From IMG/VR virus record IMGVR_UViG_3300025598_001488, positions 1 through 46,202 of that record: a stretch of DNA of 46,202 nt; one strand, written 5' to 3'. Positions 1 through 7,458 of the stretch are shown here, piece after piece. This stretch comes from a virus. The notes under the pieces are model-generated. The model was not told where the DNA came from. It made no database searches and worked only from the letters and a program-made list of their open reading frames with translations. The translations under genes were made by a program, and so were the position numbers. How positions within the stretch are numbered: position 1 is the stretch's first letter; every line of letters begins with the position of its first letter.

Positions 1-2
1 CA

Positions 3-1760
3 ACAACAGATATTGGCGATGTTGTTGATGATTTTAGACGCAATACTGGTTATCGTGCACGAGCAAGCAGCGGTTATCACGGAGCAGATCGTGATGAAAC
101 CACTTGGATATTTGAACCAGATAGTTCGCTAGATAGTCCAAGCAACGATGGCGACGGTGGCATTGAACTTGTATCGCCACCAATGAACCTAGAAGATGGT
201 TTGGCTGCGTTAGAGAATGTATTCAGTTGGGCAAAGAGCAATGATTATTATACTAACCGCACAACAGGTTTCCATATTGGTGTTAGTATCCCTAACCAAA
301 CAATGGAAAACATTGACCATCTTAAAGTGATTATGTTGCTTGGCGATGAGTATGTGTTAAAAGCATTTGGTCGTGCTGGTTCTCGTTGGACAAAGAGTAG
401 TTTTGACCAAGCCAAGCGTGAAGTGCGTGGCAGAAGTGGCAGAAAGAATGTGCCAGCAATCCTTGATAAGATGCGTGGTGGATTGGAAGATATTGCCAAA
501 AAAGAAATCAATAAACTGTTGGTTCCTCGTGGCGACCGTTATGTTAGCGTAAACATCAAGCCAAACTATATTGAGTTCCGTAGTGCTGGCGGTAATTACT
601 TTGAGCAATATGAAGAAATCCGCAAGACTATGTTGCGTTATGTTCGTGTTATGGGAGCAGCCGCTGATACCGAAGATGCTCGTCAAGAATATCAAAAGAA
701 ATTGTATAAGTTTGTAAGTGGCGGCATTAGTGAAAAAGATAACACTATGCAACTGTTTGCCAAATATACTGCTGGCGCTATTGACAAAGAACAACTTGTA
801 AAAGAATTACGCACTGCTCAAGAGCGTCGTAAGCCTGTTGCACCACTTGGGTCTGGTCCAGTTGATGGTTTCTTAGAAAATGAAGACGGTGAGCAAGTTG
901 TAAAAATCAATGGCACTGCTCCATATGATATGATTGAGACGGCAATAAAGTTCGCTAACGCTCGTCAAATGCCATTGGGTGATATAAACTTACGCTATCC
1001 TGGCTACAGTATGGTTCGTGTTCAATATTATACTACACACCAAAATGAAACAGATAGTGTAACACTGGTCTATATACCTGGCGTTGATTTGTATACTACA
1101 TACAGCAGTGAAATAACAAAGATGGCTGTTCCTGTTGCAGAAAAGCACTGGGGCGTAAGTAAATTACCAATAGAACGTTTTGCTGTGCGAGTGTTAGATG
1201 AATATTCACTACAATATATGCGTGATGAAGTGATGCGTATTACCACCCGTGGCGAAGACCGTGCACCAACGCCACCACAAGCACAACCACAACCGCAAGC
1301 CGCACCAGATGCAAATGATGATGAGGGCAGACAAGTTAGATATATCTTGAAATACACATCAAACGGCAACGAACTAACTAACTTTGCTACCAGTAGTCCA
1401 AGTCAAGCAAAAATATATAGTAATAATTTGGTAAGAAATAACAGTCAACTTCGTTGGGGCGGCACAATAGGCGGTTTGCGTGGTGTTGTATTGTTTAGAG
1501 TTGATCCAGATACCCAAGAACAAGAATTATTCTTTATGGGACCAGGCGAGGCTATTGTAAATCAACCTGCTGCTGAACCTGCAACAGCACCTGCTATTAG
1601 AAATCCTGGTGGTCGTGGAACTTATGCTTTATTTGTTAGCAATGGATCGCAGGTATCACAAGAATTAGAATTTAATTCTTATCAAGATGCGTTACGACAT
1701 TTCACGCCGCTGGCAAATAGTTCAGGTTTCACAGGTTGGAGTGTAAAGCAACTATCATGA
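3..1760 (+). CDS. Amidoligase-like protein, 5' end outside window
   Basis: The frame is open from the left edge (585 residues visible), so the annotated ATG at 183 is internal and the true start lies upstream. Visible residues 55-60 read ELVSPP, 87-94 read TTGFHIGV and 189-197 read YIEFRSAGG. This order (E-x-V-S-P-P, then T-G-x-H, then E-F-R) is what I know from the putative amidoligase family of the glutamine-synthetase/GCS2-like fold, which joins amino and carboxyl groups using ATP. The C-terminal ~200 residues are Ala/Pro-rich followed by two alpha/beta-looking segments I do not recognise. Substrate unknown. Its stop overlaps the next start (ATGA). Confidence 0.7.
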   Translation, partial: TTDIGDVVDDFRRNTGYRARASSGYHGADRDETTWIFEPDSSLDSPSNDGDGGIELVSPPMNLEDGLAALENVFSWAKSNDYYTNRTTGFHIGVSIPNQTMENIDHLKVIMLLGDEYVLKAFGRAGSRWTKSSFDQAKREVRGRSGRKNVPAILDKMRGGLEDIAKKEINKLLVPRGDRYVSVNIKPNYIEFRSAGGNYFEQYEEIRKTMLRYVRVMGAAADTEDARQEYQKKLYKFVSGGISEKDNTMQLFAKYTAGAIDKEQLVKELRTAQERRKPVAPLGSGPVDGFLENEDGEQVVKINGTAPYDMIETAIKFANARQMPLGDINLRYPGYSMVRVQYYTTHQNETDSVTLVYIPGVDLYTTYSSEITKMAVPVAEKHWGVSKLPIERFAVRVLDEYSLQYMRDEVMRITTRGEDRAPTPPQAQPQPQAAPDANDDEGRQVRYILKYTSNGNELTNFATSSPSQAKIYSNNLVRNNSQLRWGGTIGGLRGVVLFRVDPDTQEQELFFMGPGEAIVNQPAAEPATAPAIRNPGGRGTYALFVSNGSQVSQELEFNSYQDALRHFTPLANSSGFTGWSVKQLS

Positions 1761-1921
1761 GAGCGCACGAGTTTATAACCGAAACACTTAAAAAAGTAAA
1801 AGGTCGGTGGGCGCTTGTCAGTAAAACAACGGGAAAACCGCTACAATACTATAAAGGTCACGGCAAACCAAGCAAAGAATGGGTGAGCAAAGTAGAACGC
1901 CGTGTTCACTCTTTTGGCTAA
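1757..1921 (+). CDS. Small basic protein with CTS-like N-terminus
   Basis: 54 residues, rich in Lys/Arg/Gly/Trp. I chose the ATG at 1757, which overlaps the TGA of the amidoligase-like gene, over an upstream ATG at 1736 that lies inside that gene. The N-terminus MRAHEFITE closely resembles the capsid-targeting peptide of T4 internal proteins (MKTYQEFIAE), with a possible prohead-protease site after I-T-E. The rest (VKGRWALVSKTTGKPLQYY, then SKEWVSKVERRVHSF) looks like a compact DNA-binding or virion-internal protein. Function not recognised. Confidence 0.65.
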   Translation: MRAHEFITETLKKVKGRWALVSKTTGKPLQYYKGHGKPSKEWVSKVERRVHSFG

Positions 1922-2281
1922 TCATTTCATTGTTTGATTAGAAATTTTCTGGACTAATGCTTTTTGCAATTTTACTTTTGCTGGCGTTCCAGTTCCGCTC
2001 TCATCGTGTGTAAAGAAACCGTATAGTGAAATTACGTGTGGATTTTGACCACTCAAACTATAAATTAAACTTATATCCCAAGTCATGCCTGCGTGTATAA
2101 GTTTTGGTTTATGACTTGGCAATGGACCATCACCGCTATATGGGCGATCCTTGCTACCAAATGAAGCCATTGCATTAGCTTCTTTGGTTTTCTTAAAATC
2201 CGTAAATGCTTTTAGAACCGCGCTGCCATGTGATTTTAATGTTTCATCAAATAACGCACAGGTTCTAAAAACTGTTGCCAT
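1922..2281 (-). CDS. Unknown 119-residue protein, possibly RelE-like
   Basis: Second gene of a two-gene minus-strand unit. Its ATG shares one base with the upstream stop (TAATG), so it is translationally coupled. Sequence features are a helical N-terminal half with F-x-x-FKKTKE, then S-K-D-R-P-Y, and a C-terminal stretch WDISLIYSLSG...HVISLYGFFTHDE that predicts alternating beta strands. A small alpha/beta protein behind a shorter partner recalls RelE-superfamily mRNA interferases, but I see no diagnostic catalytic residues. The toxin idea is inference only; it could equally be a conserved phage accessory protein. Confidence 0.7.
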   Translation of the reverse strand: MATVFRTCALFDETLKSHGSAVLKAFTDFKKTKEANAMASFGSKDRPYSGDGPLPSHKPKLIHAGMTWDISLIYSLSGQNPHVISLYGFFTHDESGTGTPAKVKLQKALVQKISNQTMK

Positions 2282-2466
2282 TATTGCATTCCAAGAACAG
2301 TTTTCATATGTTCAATAAGTTCATCGCCGCTCATAGGCTCGCTGAAATCACTTTCCTTTACGGCAAGGATGCGAGCAGTATCTTCCTGAGAAATAACAGG
2401 ATTAGCAGTGGTTACAAACTGACCAGAAAAATCTTCATTTGTAGGAATAACTTCCTTGATGCGCAT
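2281..2466 (-). CDS. Small acidic protein, first gene of minus-strand pair
   Basis: 61 residues from ATG 2466. That start has GGAG six bases upstream and is preferred over the GTG at 2478, which lies within the ribosome-binding region. The N-terminus MRIKEVIPTNED resembles the MRI-x-EI leader found on several virion-like proteins in this window. The rest is acidic with a predicted C-terminal helix (SGDELIEHMKTVLGM). It overlaps the next gene by one base. If the pair is a toxin-antitoxin module this would be the antitoxin, but a small virion protein is just as likely. A perfect TATAAATA box lies upstream. Confidence 0.65.
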   Translation of the reverse strand: MRIKEVIPTNEDFSGQFVTTANPVISQEDTARILAVKESDFSEPMSGDELIEHMKTVLGMQ

Positions 2467-2481
2467 TGGAAACTCCACTAA

Positions 2482-2489
2482 TATTTATA
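2482..2489 (-). promoter_or_regulatory. T4-type late promoter box TATAAATA
   Basis: The minus strand reads TATAAATA exactly, the T4 late promoter consensus, about 15 bases upstream of the chosen ATG at 2466 and before its GGAG. This predicts late transcription of the two-gene unit 2466-1922. Confidence 0.6.
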
Positions 2490-2533
2490 CCTTATAATAG
2501 CACAAACTGCCTATCTGTCAAGAGGGAAATTTG

Positions 2534-2540
2534 CTAAATA
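2534..2540 (+). promoter_or_regulatory. Late-promoter-like CTAAATA box for GIY-YIG gene
   Basis: CTAAATA occurs five bases before the base of the leader hairpin (2546). In T4 late promoters transcription starts about this distance downstream, so the transcript would begin at or next to the hairpin. The second GIY-YIG copy (minus strand, 45986-45980) has ATAAATA in the same position. Confidence 0.4.
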
Positions 2541-2545
2541 ATAAT

Positions 2546-2591
2546 GTAGGTCGCGGGCTGGAACCCCACCTACTCTATCGCCTAGGAGGGC
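2546..2591 (+). ncRNA. Structured 5' leader of GIY-YIG gene, copy 1
   Basis: A hairpin with outer stem GTAGGT (2546-2551)/ACCTAC (2568-2573) and inner stem GGG (2555-2557)/CCC (2564-2566). It is followed by an invariant stretch containing the strong Shine-Dalgarno AGGAGG (2584-2589), flanked by GCC (2580-2582) and GGC (2589-2591) which could form a weak 3-bp stem around it. A second copy with compensatory changes lies on the minus strand before 45921. The covariation indicates an RNA-level structure, probably regulating translation of the endonuclease. Confidence 0.6.
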
Positions 2592-2597
2592 AACAGC

Positions 2598-3194
2598 ATG
2601 AATATTTATTATGTATATCAATACATACGAGAAGATTTAACTCCATATTACATTGGCAAGGGCAAAGGCAATAGAGCCTGGCAAAAGCACTCCATACCTC
2701 TTCCAAAAGATAAAAATCATATTGTTATAATAGCAGAAAATCTTACAGAAGAACAAGCATTAAATGCAGAAAAAGAACTTATTGCCAAATATGGTCGCAA
2801 GGATTTAGGAACTGGTATATTACACAATCGCACAAATGGCGGCGAGGGAGTAAGTGGATATAAAGTTCCAGATGAAATAAAATACAAATATATTAAAATT
2901 GGCAAGGCAAATGGCATGTTTGGTAAAAAACATAGCCATAAAGTAAAACAAGATTCAAGTTTAAGAAGAAGTAAAACCAATAGTTGCCGAAAATGGTATA
3001 ATAACGGTGAACAATGTTTATTTGCTCCCGAATTACCAGGACCAGAATGGAAGTTGGGAAGAATAAATCAAAAACCAACTACTACTGGATATACTTGGTG
3101 GAATAATGGTGTAGTAAATTATAGCGCAAAAGAAAAACCAAAAGGCAACGAATGGGCAAGAGGAATGTTGCCTAGAAATCGCTTGACAAAATAA
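2598..3194 (+). CDS. GIY-YIG homing endonuclease-like protein
   Basis: 198 residues. Residues 4-22 read YYVYQYIREDLTPYYIGKG, a phage-type GIY-YIG nuclease motif, followed by RAWQKH and a conserved acidic ELIAKYGRKDLGTG segment. The C-terminal half carries two copies of a W-Y/W-N-N-G ... W-x-x-G/A-R DNA-recognition-type repeat (near residues 133-156 and 169-190) also seen in free-standing phage endonucleases. Start is fixed by AGGAGG eight bases upstream. It is AT-rich and lies between oppositely oriented genes as a stand-alone mobile gene. Its N-terminal half is closely similar to the product of 45921-45370. Confidence 0.85.
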   Translation: MNIYYVYQYIREDLTPYYIGKGKGNRAWQKHSIPLPKDKNHIVIIAENLTEEQALNAEKELIAKYGRKDLGTGILHNRTNGGEGVSGYKVPDEIKYKYIKIGKANGMFGKKHSHKVKQDSSLRRSKTNSCRKWYNNGEQCLFAPELPGPEWKLGRINQKPTTTGYTWWNNGVVNYSAKEKPKGNEWARGMLPRNRLTK

Positions 3195-3209
3195 CAATTA
3201 TGATATAGC
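3183..3209 (+). promoter_or_regulatory. Possible sigma70-type promoter before nucleotidase
   Basis: TTGACA at 3183-3188 lies within the last codons of the GIY-YIG gene, and TATAGC at 3204-3209 gives a 15-base spacer. A downstream GTTATAG resembles the promoter cassettes at 18.7-25.9 kb. Spacing is suboptimal, so the call is weak. Confidence 0.3.
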
Positions 3210-3246
3210 ATGTGTTATAGAGGGTAAAAAAGAGGTAAATAAAACT

Positions 3247-3759
3247 ATGGTTGCTCATAACAAGTTTAGATGCTATATTGATTTAGATGGCGTGTTGGCT
3301 GATTTTTTTGGTGAGTGGGCCAAATTGGACGGCAAAAACCACTATAAAGATATAGACAATCCAGAAGCAAAGCTAGAACTTGTGCGACAACATCCTACAT
3401 TTTGGGTTGACCTACCGTTACTACCACACGCACGTCAACTGGTCCAACACGTTATTAAAGAATTTGGTGAATATTATATTTGTAGTACCCCACTTAGTGG
3501 AGATTCTCGTAGTTCGCCAGGTAAAGTTTCATGGGTAAATCAACATTTTAGTGGCATGATGCCAAAATATATTGAACTAACACATAATAAAGCTGAGTTT
3601 GCTACTAGTAATGGTATACCTGCAATCCTTGTTGATGATTACGGAAAAAATATAACATCATGGCAAAGTGCAGGCGGTATTGGTATCAAATATGAAGATC
3701 AAGATTTTGCACGAGTTGCAAGAACACTCTCTAGTTTTGCAAAATTAGGGAGAGAATAG
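3247..3759 (+). CDS. HAD-family 5'(3')-deoxyribonucleotidase
   Basis: 170 residues. HAD motif I is near the N-terminus (YIDLDGVLADFF, with the nucleophile and acid/base aspartates), motif II is in ICSTPLSGD, a motif-III lysine lies between them and motif IV, and motif IV is ILVDDYGKN. The size and order match the small phage/bacterial nucleotidases that dephosphorylate (deoxy)nucleoside monophosphates, so a role in nucleotide pools is likely. RBS AGAGGT lies upstream. A terminator hairpin follows at 3845-3879. Confidence 0.8.
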   Translation: MVAHNKFRCYIDLDGVLADFFGEWAKLDGKNHYKDIDNPEAKLELVRQHPTFWVDLPLLPHARQLVQHVIKEFGEYYICSTPLSGDSRSSPGKVSWVNQHFSGMMPKYIELTHNKAEFATSNGIPAILVDDYGKNITSWQSAGGIGIKYEDQDFARVARTLSSFAKLGRE

Positions 3760-3774
3760 CATGGGGGAACTGCA

Positions 3775-4035
3775 ATGCATGAAACACAGTGGCACGAAGT
3801 TACAAACCTTTGGGAAGAATTTCAACAAACAGCAATATACCCACAGCCTGTCTCACTAAAAAGACAGGCTTTATTTTTTCTACGTAAAAAATTGAATAGA
3901 AAAATAACACGCAGTGATTTACGACGTTTAAGTGCTAAAATAAACAAAATAAAAAATAGCGAAAATTTGCAAGAACGTAACCGTAGCACTAAATTATATA
4001 AAGATTTGGTTTCAGTATTCAATTGTCAGAAATAA
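3775..4035 (+). CDS. Hypothetical ORF spanning a terminator hairpin
   Basis: 86 codons encoding a basic, helix-rich product (FLRKKLNRKITRSDLRRLSA...). ATG follows GGGGG by six bases. The reading frame runs straight through a strong intrinsic-terminator-like hairpin (3845-3879), which argues that most transcripts from upstream end inside it. Either it is a genuine gene whose expression is attenuated, or the N-terminal part is not translated. No family recognised. Confidence 0.4.
   Translation: MHETQWHEVTNLWEEFQQTAIYPQPVSLKRQALFFLRKKLNRKITRSDLRRLSAKINKIKNSENLQERNRSTKLYKDLVSVFNCQK
3845..3879 (+). terminator. Rho-independent terminator inside ORF 3775-4035
   Basis: A perfect 9-bp inverted repeat, AGCCTGTCT (3845-3853) and AGACAGGCT (3862-3870), with an 8-base loop and followed by TTATTTTTT. 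It lies 86 bases after the nucleotidase stop and fits its terminator. Confidence 0.7.
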
Positions 4036-4349
4036 ATGAATTTAAAATAGGTTTATTATTAGTGCCACAGTCTTATGATTATGGCACGGAAGACATTGTT
4101 TATAGAATATTTGTAAACAATCAATTAATAATTGAACGTTCTATGCCTTTATTAGATTCTAATCAAGCAGTTCTAGATACATTTTTTGTAAGTTGTTTAT
4201 TAGATAATATTAAAAGTTTTAATATTTTAGTTAAAAATATACAAGATAAAAAAGTTTTATTAAGAACAATAATTTTAAACGATAAAGACGTTGGTAATTT
4301 AGAACACATAATTTCAGAAGATCATAGTATTTCTATAACAGTAGCGTAG
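4023..4349 (+). CDS. Hypothetical beta-rich protein, TTG start
   Basis: 108 residues beginning at TTG 4023; no in-frame ATG is available nearby. The start overlaps the end of ORF 3775-4035, so coupling is likely if both are expressed. Alternating hydrophobic residues (FKIGLLLVP, YRIFVNNQLIIE, SISITVA) suggest a small beta protein. No family recognised; base composition is AT-rich. Confidence 0.6.
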   Translation: MSEINEFKIGLLLVPQSYDYGTEDIVYRIFVNNQLIIERSMPLLDSNQAVLDTFFVSCLLDNIKSFNILVKNIQDKKVLLRTIILNDKDVGNLEHIISEDHSISITVA

Positions 4350-4350
4350 A

Positions 4351-4357
4351 ATAAATA
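4351..4357 (+). promoter_or_regulatory. Late-promoter-like ATAAATA box
   Basis: ATAAATA(AAT) directly follows the stop of the preceding gene. AGAGGT (RBS) and the ATG at 4375 follow. Confidence 0.4.
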
Positions 4358-4374
4358 AATCTAGAGGTATTTCT

Positions 4375-5295
4375 ATGGTTTATGAAATTTACAATAGTTC
4401 ACTACACGGAAAAATTTTATCTAAAAATGGCAAACCTGTCATTGAAAATTACGAAAATGCAGGCAAATTATCGGAACGTTTTGGCAGTTCTCGTCTCAAA
4501 GTATTTGAGAATAGATACATGATTAAATTGCCAGAAAATATTAATTCAATCCAAGAGTGTGATTGTGAGATTATGGGTCAAGAAGAACCATATTCAGTTG
4601 GTTCAAACTATAGCGAAGAACCACGTGATAACGAAGTTCACATGGCTCGTGCTGATCTTTATCGCACAGCAAAGTTAGCAATCATGCTACATGAGATGCT
4701 CAAGAATGTAAGCGAAGAACGTGGACTTGATGGATGGGTGCAGCGTAAACTAACTCGTGCTGCAGATTATATTGAAAGCGTATTTGATTATATGGATTAT
4801 GAAATGCGTTATCCAGAAGAAATGCATGAAGATGATGTGCAGTCTGGTCAGTTACAACCGCCGCAAAATCAACAACAGGGCGTACCACAACCTAATATGC
4901 AAAACAAAATGCAACAAGCTGGTCAAAATCCAAATGCTGGAAAAAACCAAACACCTGGCATGGTAAAGATGGCAAAATTAGATACTAATGGCAAGGTTCA
5001 AGGTTTACCAATTATGGTATCTGCTGCTCAAGTTAAAAGTAAACAACAGGCAGGATTTCACGTAATTGGCGAAAGTGCAAGTGCTGGTGCAAGTGGTGCT
5101 GGAGGTATTGCAATGGGTGCTATGAATGGCGGCGCGGGCAGTAATAATGTTGGTTCTCTGTTTGGCGGAACCTATAATCAGAAAAAGAAAAAGAGAAAAA
5201 CGGAAGCCAAAGGTGAAACTGGTCCAAAATTTACTGGGTATTGGATGGGAACCGATAAAGGCAAACCAGGTAAAAAAATGGTAGGAAGCAATTAA
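4375..5295 (+). CDS. Conserved modular phage protein, virion-associated?
   Basis: 306 residues. It has an N-terminal unknown domain, then a helical module near residues 90-145 (RADLYRTAKLAIMLHEML ... GWVQRKLTRAADYIESVFDY), a Gln/Asn/Pro-rich linker (150-195), a Gly/Ala-rich stretch (235-265) and a C-terminal GYWMGTDKGKPGKKMVG tail. The helical module and the tail are of a type I associate with modular proteins of marine T4-like phages. Exact function unknown. One base separates it from the next gene. RBS AGAGGT lies upstream. Confidence 0.7.
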   Translation: MVYEIYNSSLHGKILSKNGKPVIENYENAGKLSERFGSSRLKVFENRYMIKLPENINSIQECDCEIMGQEEPYSVGSNYSEEPRDNEVHMARADLYRTAKLAIMLHEMLKNVSEERGLDGWVQRKLTRAADYIESVFDYMDYEMRYPEEMHEDDVQSGQLQPPQNQQQGVPQPNMQNKMQQAGQNPNAGKNQTPGMVKMAKLDTNGKVQGLPIMVSAAQVKSKQQAGFHVIGESASAGASGAGGIAMGAMNGGAGSNNVGSLFGGTYNQKKKKRKTEAKGETGPKFTGYWMGTDKGKPGKKMVGSN

Positions 5296-5296
5296 G

Positions 5297-7054
5297 ATGA
5301 CAACAACAGTATTATTTGAAGCAGCAGATTTTAATCCACTAATGGAAAGTTGGAATAATGCTGGTCGTGCGATTAGTGAAGCAAAACTAAGTCCAGAACA
5401 AATTACTGCGCTATTTGGTGCAATTGAACAAGGCGCACGTGCAAGTGGCACTAACCGAACTGCAATTGGCAAAGGCGCAGATGCTGTTGGTGCAGCCGCA
5501 GGTGCTGTAAACAATGCATATCAAGGCATTATCTCTAAGATTGGTAATTTAGGACCAGTCAAAGGATTTGATAACGCATTTGATAGTATGGCAAGTAAAC
5601 TTAAAGATGCAACAGGCGGTGACGAAGGTATTGCCAAATATGTTTATGCTTATCGTGCGTTTGCTAAAAATCACCCTATCTTACAAAACCTAATATACAG
5701 TGCACTGATTGCTGGCGTTGGTTTAGCAACTGGCGGTGTTGCACCAATCGCTGTTTTAGGTTTATTTAAGGCCACTGATCGTTTGCTACAAGGTGACAGA
5801 TTAAGTGCAGCGTTGATTAAAGGTGGTGTTACTGCCGGTGCTGCTGGTCTTTTCCGTGAATTACAAAGTTATTTAAAAGGTGCCGCACAACCAACTGCTT
5901 CCCAACAACAAGGCATGATGGGTAGAGGTTTACCCAATGATACAAGTCGTGCAATTCCAAATTATGATCAGCAACAAGGCATGTTAGGTCGTGGTTTACC
6001 GCCAAGAGGACCAACACTTCCACAAGGCGCAAATCCAGGTGATGTTGCAACTGGTGGTTATGGAGCACCTAGTGTTGGTGGGTTTAATTATTCTATTCAA
6101 CCGGGCGATACACTGAGTGATCTTGCAAAGAGATTTAAAGTAAGTGTGAATGATATTCTCAAAGCAAATCCAGGTTATGATCCAACAAGTATTCGTGATA
6201 ACCCAGATTTAATACAGAAATTTAGAAGTATTAAAATACCACCTGTCACTGGAAATAAAATCTATGATCTTGGAGTAGGCACAGCCGCAGATACAGCCCG
6301 TAGAAAAGCACTTGCACAAGATAAGTGGAGTGATGGATATGAAACAACGGGTTCATCTAACCTATCAGAATATATTGATAGAGAAGCAACTATTCAAAGT
6401 TGGTTCCTAAGTGAAGGTGTACTTGATGATGGTAGCCGCAGCGTTTGGGTATATGAAACTGCAGTCCCTGTAATTTTCCAACAAATTGAAGAAGCAGGTT
6501 TTTTCCAAGGACTTAAGGACATCGGTAGTTCAATTGGTAAAGGTATTGGAAGTGCTGCAAGTGCAGTTGGTAAAGGTATTGGAAGTGCTGCAAGTGCAGT
6601 TGGCAACTATGTAGGCACTGCAGCACGTAATATTGCTAACAAGACTACTGCTGATAAGTTGAACACGGCTTGGCAGAAATCTACATATAGTCAGGGTGGT
6701 GGTAGTGTTGATAGTAAAACCGTTGTTCAGTTTTTACGTCAAATGGGTGTAGAAGATGCGATAATTAAGTCTACCTTTAAGAGTATGAAAATACCATTTC
6801 CTCGTGGTCCACGCAAGCCAAAAGCAGCAGCGCCACAAGCAGCAACAGCGGCTAAACCAAAAGTGCGTGTGCCCGCTGGTAGTAAACCATCCACTCCATT
6901 TAAAGGTTTTGGAGGTGCATTGCAGTCAGCGGCAGAAAGTGTTAGTGATGAAGATATCATGAACATGATCAGTGAGGCAAAAAATCTAGCACAGCAAGCG
7001 GCTATTGCTATCAATATGAAGAAGCGTGGTAAGAAACCTAAAGGTAAAAAATAA
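5297..7054 (+). CDS. LysM-containing modular protein
   Basis: 585 residues. The N-terminus MTTTVLFE|A fits a prohead-protease-like site. Residues 10-195 are helical with a hydrophobic stretch at 130-158. Two QQQGM-x-GRGLP repeats lie at about 203-213 and 225-235. A LysM domain (263-316: YSIQPGDTLSDLAKRFKVS...ILKANPG) binds glycan such as peptidoglycan in known families. A duplicated 11-residue GKGIGSAASAV repeat follows, and then a module reading GGGSVDSKTVVQFLRQMGV. The C-terminus has a basic tail (AQQAAIAINMKKRGKKPKG). Likely a virion or lysis-associated protein; enzymatic activity not evident. Confidence 0.7.
   Translation: MTTTVLFEAADFNPLMESWNNAGRAISEAKLSPEQITALFGAIEQGARASGTNRTAIGKGADAVGAAAGAVNNAYQGIISKIGNLGPVKGFDNAFDSMASKLKDATGGDEGIAKYVYAYRAFAKNHPILQNLIYSALIAGVGLATGGVAPIAVLGLFKATDRLLQGDRLSAALIKGGVTAGAAGLFRELQSYLKGAAQPTASQQQGMMGRGLPNDTSRAIPNYDQQQGMLGRGLPPRGPTLPQGANPGDVATGGYGAPSVGGFNYSIQPGDTLSDLAKRFKVSVNDILKANPGYDPTSIRDNPDLIQKFRSIKIPPVTGNKIYDLGVGTAADTARRKALAQDKWSDGYETTGSSNLSEYIDREATIQSWFLSEGVLDDGSRSVWVYETAVPVIFQQIEEAGFFQGLKDIGSSIGKGIGSAASAVGKGIGSAASAVGNYVGTAARNIANKTTADKLNTAWQKSTYSQGGGSVDSKTVVQFLRQMGVEDAIIKSTFKSMKIPFPRGPRKPKAAAPQAATAAKPKVRVPAGSKPSTPFKGFGGALQSAAESVSDEDIMNMISEAKNLAQQAAIAINMKKRGKKPKGKK
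6534..6599 (+). repeat. Exact 33-bp tandem duplication
   Basis: Two identical 33-base units (6534-6566 and 6567-6599), beginning TTGGTAAAGG, encode the repeated GKGIGSAASAV segment. A third copy begins (TTGG) and diverges. The exact identity indicates recent duplication. Confidence 0.9.
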
Positions 7055-7458
7055 TGCGTATTGGGCAGATTACCAACGAAGCTGATAAGACTGATACGGT
7101 ATCTCTAGATATTCCGCTACTACTTCGTATGATGGAATATGCTCGTGAAGATGCCAAGACTGATCTAGATTTACATGATGTTGCCGAGAAGATGATTGCC
7201 TTAAGTAAGAATCATGATTATCTTTGCATGGATAACTATAATGAAATCGTTGGCAGTGCTGGTCACGACCATGTAGAAGAAAGTTGCCCTCATTGCGGCG
7301 GACTGATGTATGAAGCAAGTCTTATGAATGAGAAGAAAGATGCTTGCTACTATAAAGTCAAGAGTCGTTATAAAGTATGGCCAAGTGCGTATGCAAGTGG
7401 TGCGTTAGTAAAATGCCGTAAAAGTGGTGCTAAAAACTGGGGAAATAAATCCAAATGA
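7054..7458 (+). CDS. Modular small protein with CxxC and CTS-like leader
   Basis: 134 residues, start overlapping the previous TAA (TAATG). MRIGQITNE|A leads, then a helical module at 15-66 (PLLLRMMEYAREDAKTDLDL...), a CPHCGG knuckle (78-83) and an L-M-Y-E|A site at 84-88. It ends in a basic module, YKVKSRYKVWPSAYASGALV (100-119) plus KCRKSG. These modules recur in proteins of marine phages and may be DNA- or zinc-binding. Stop overlaps the next start. Function not established. Confidence 0.7.
   Translation: MRIGQITNEADKTDTVSLDIPLLLRMMEYAREDAKTDLDLHDVAEKMIALSKNHDYLCMDNYNEIVGSAGHDHVEESCPHCGGLMYEASLMNEKKDACYYKVKSRYKVWPSAYASGALVKCRKSGAKNWGNKSK

Noticed and set aside
2546-2591. Leader hairpin as a tRNA fragment or hammerhead ribozyme
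   Set aside because: There is no tRNA arm consensus or anticodon loop, and none of the hammerhead core sequences are present. No tRNA gene was seen anywhere in the window.
5005-5514. 169-codon minus-strand ORF
   Set aside because: It spans the junction of two plus-strand genes that have good family signatures; its Ser/Thr/Ala-rich product looks like an antisense shadow.
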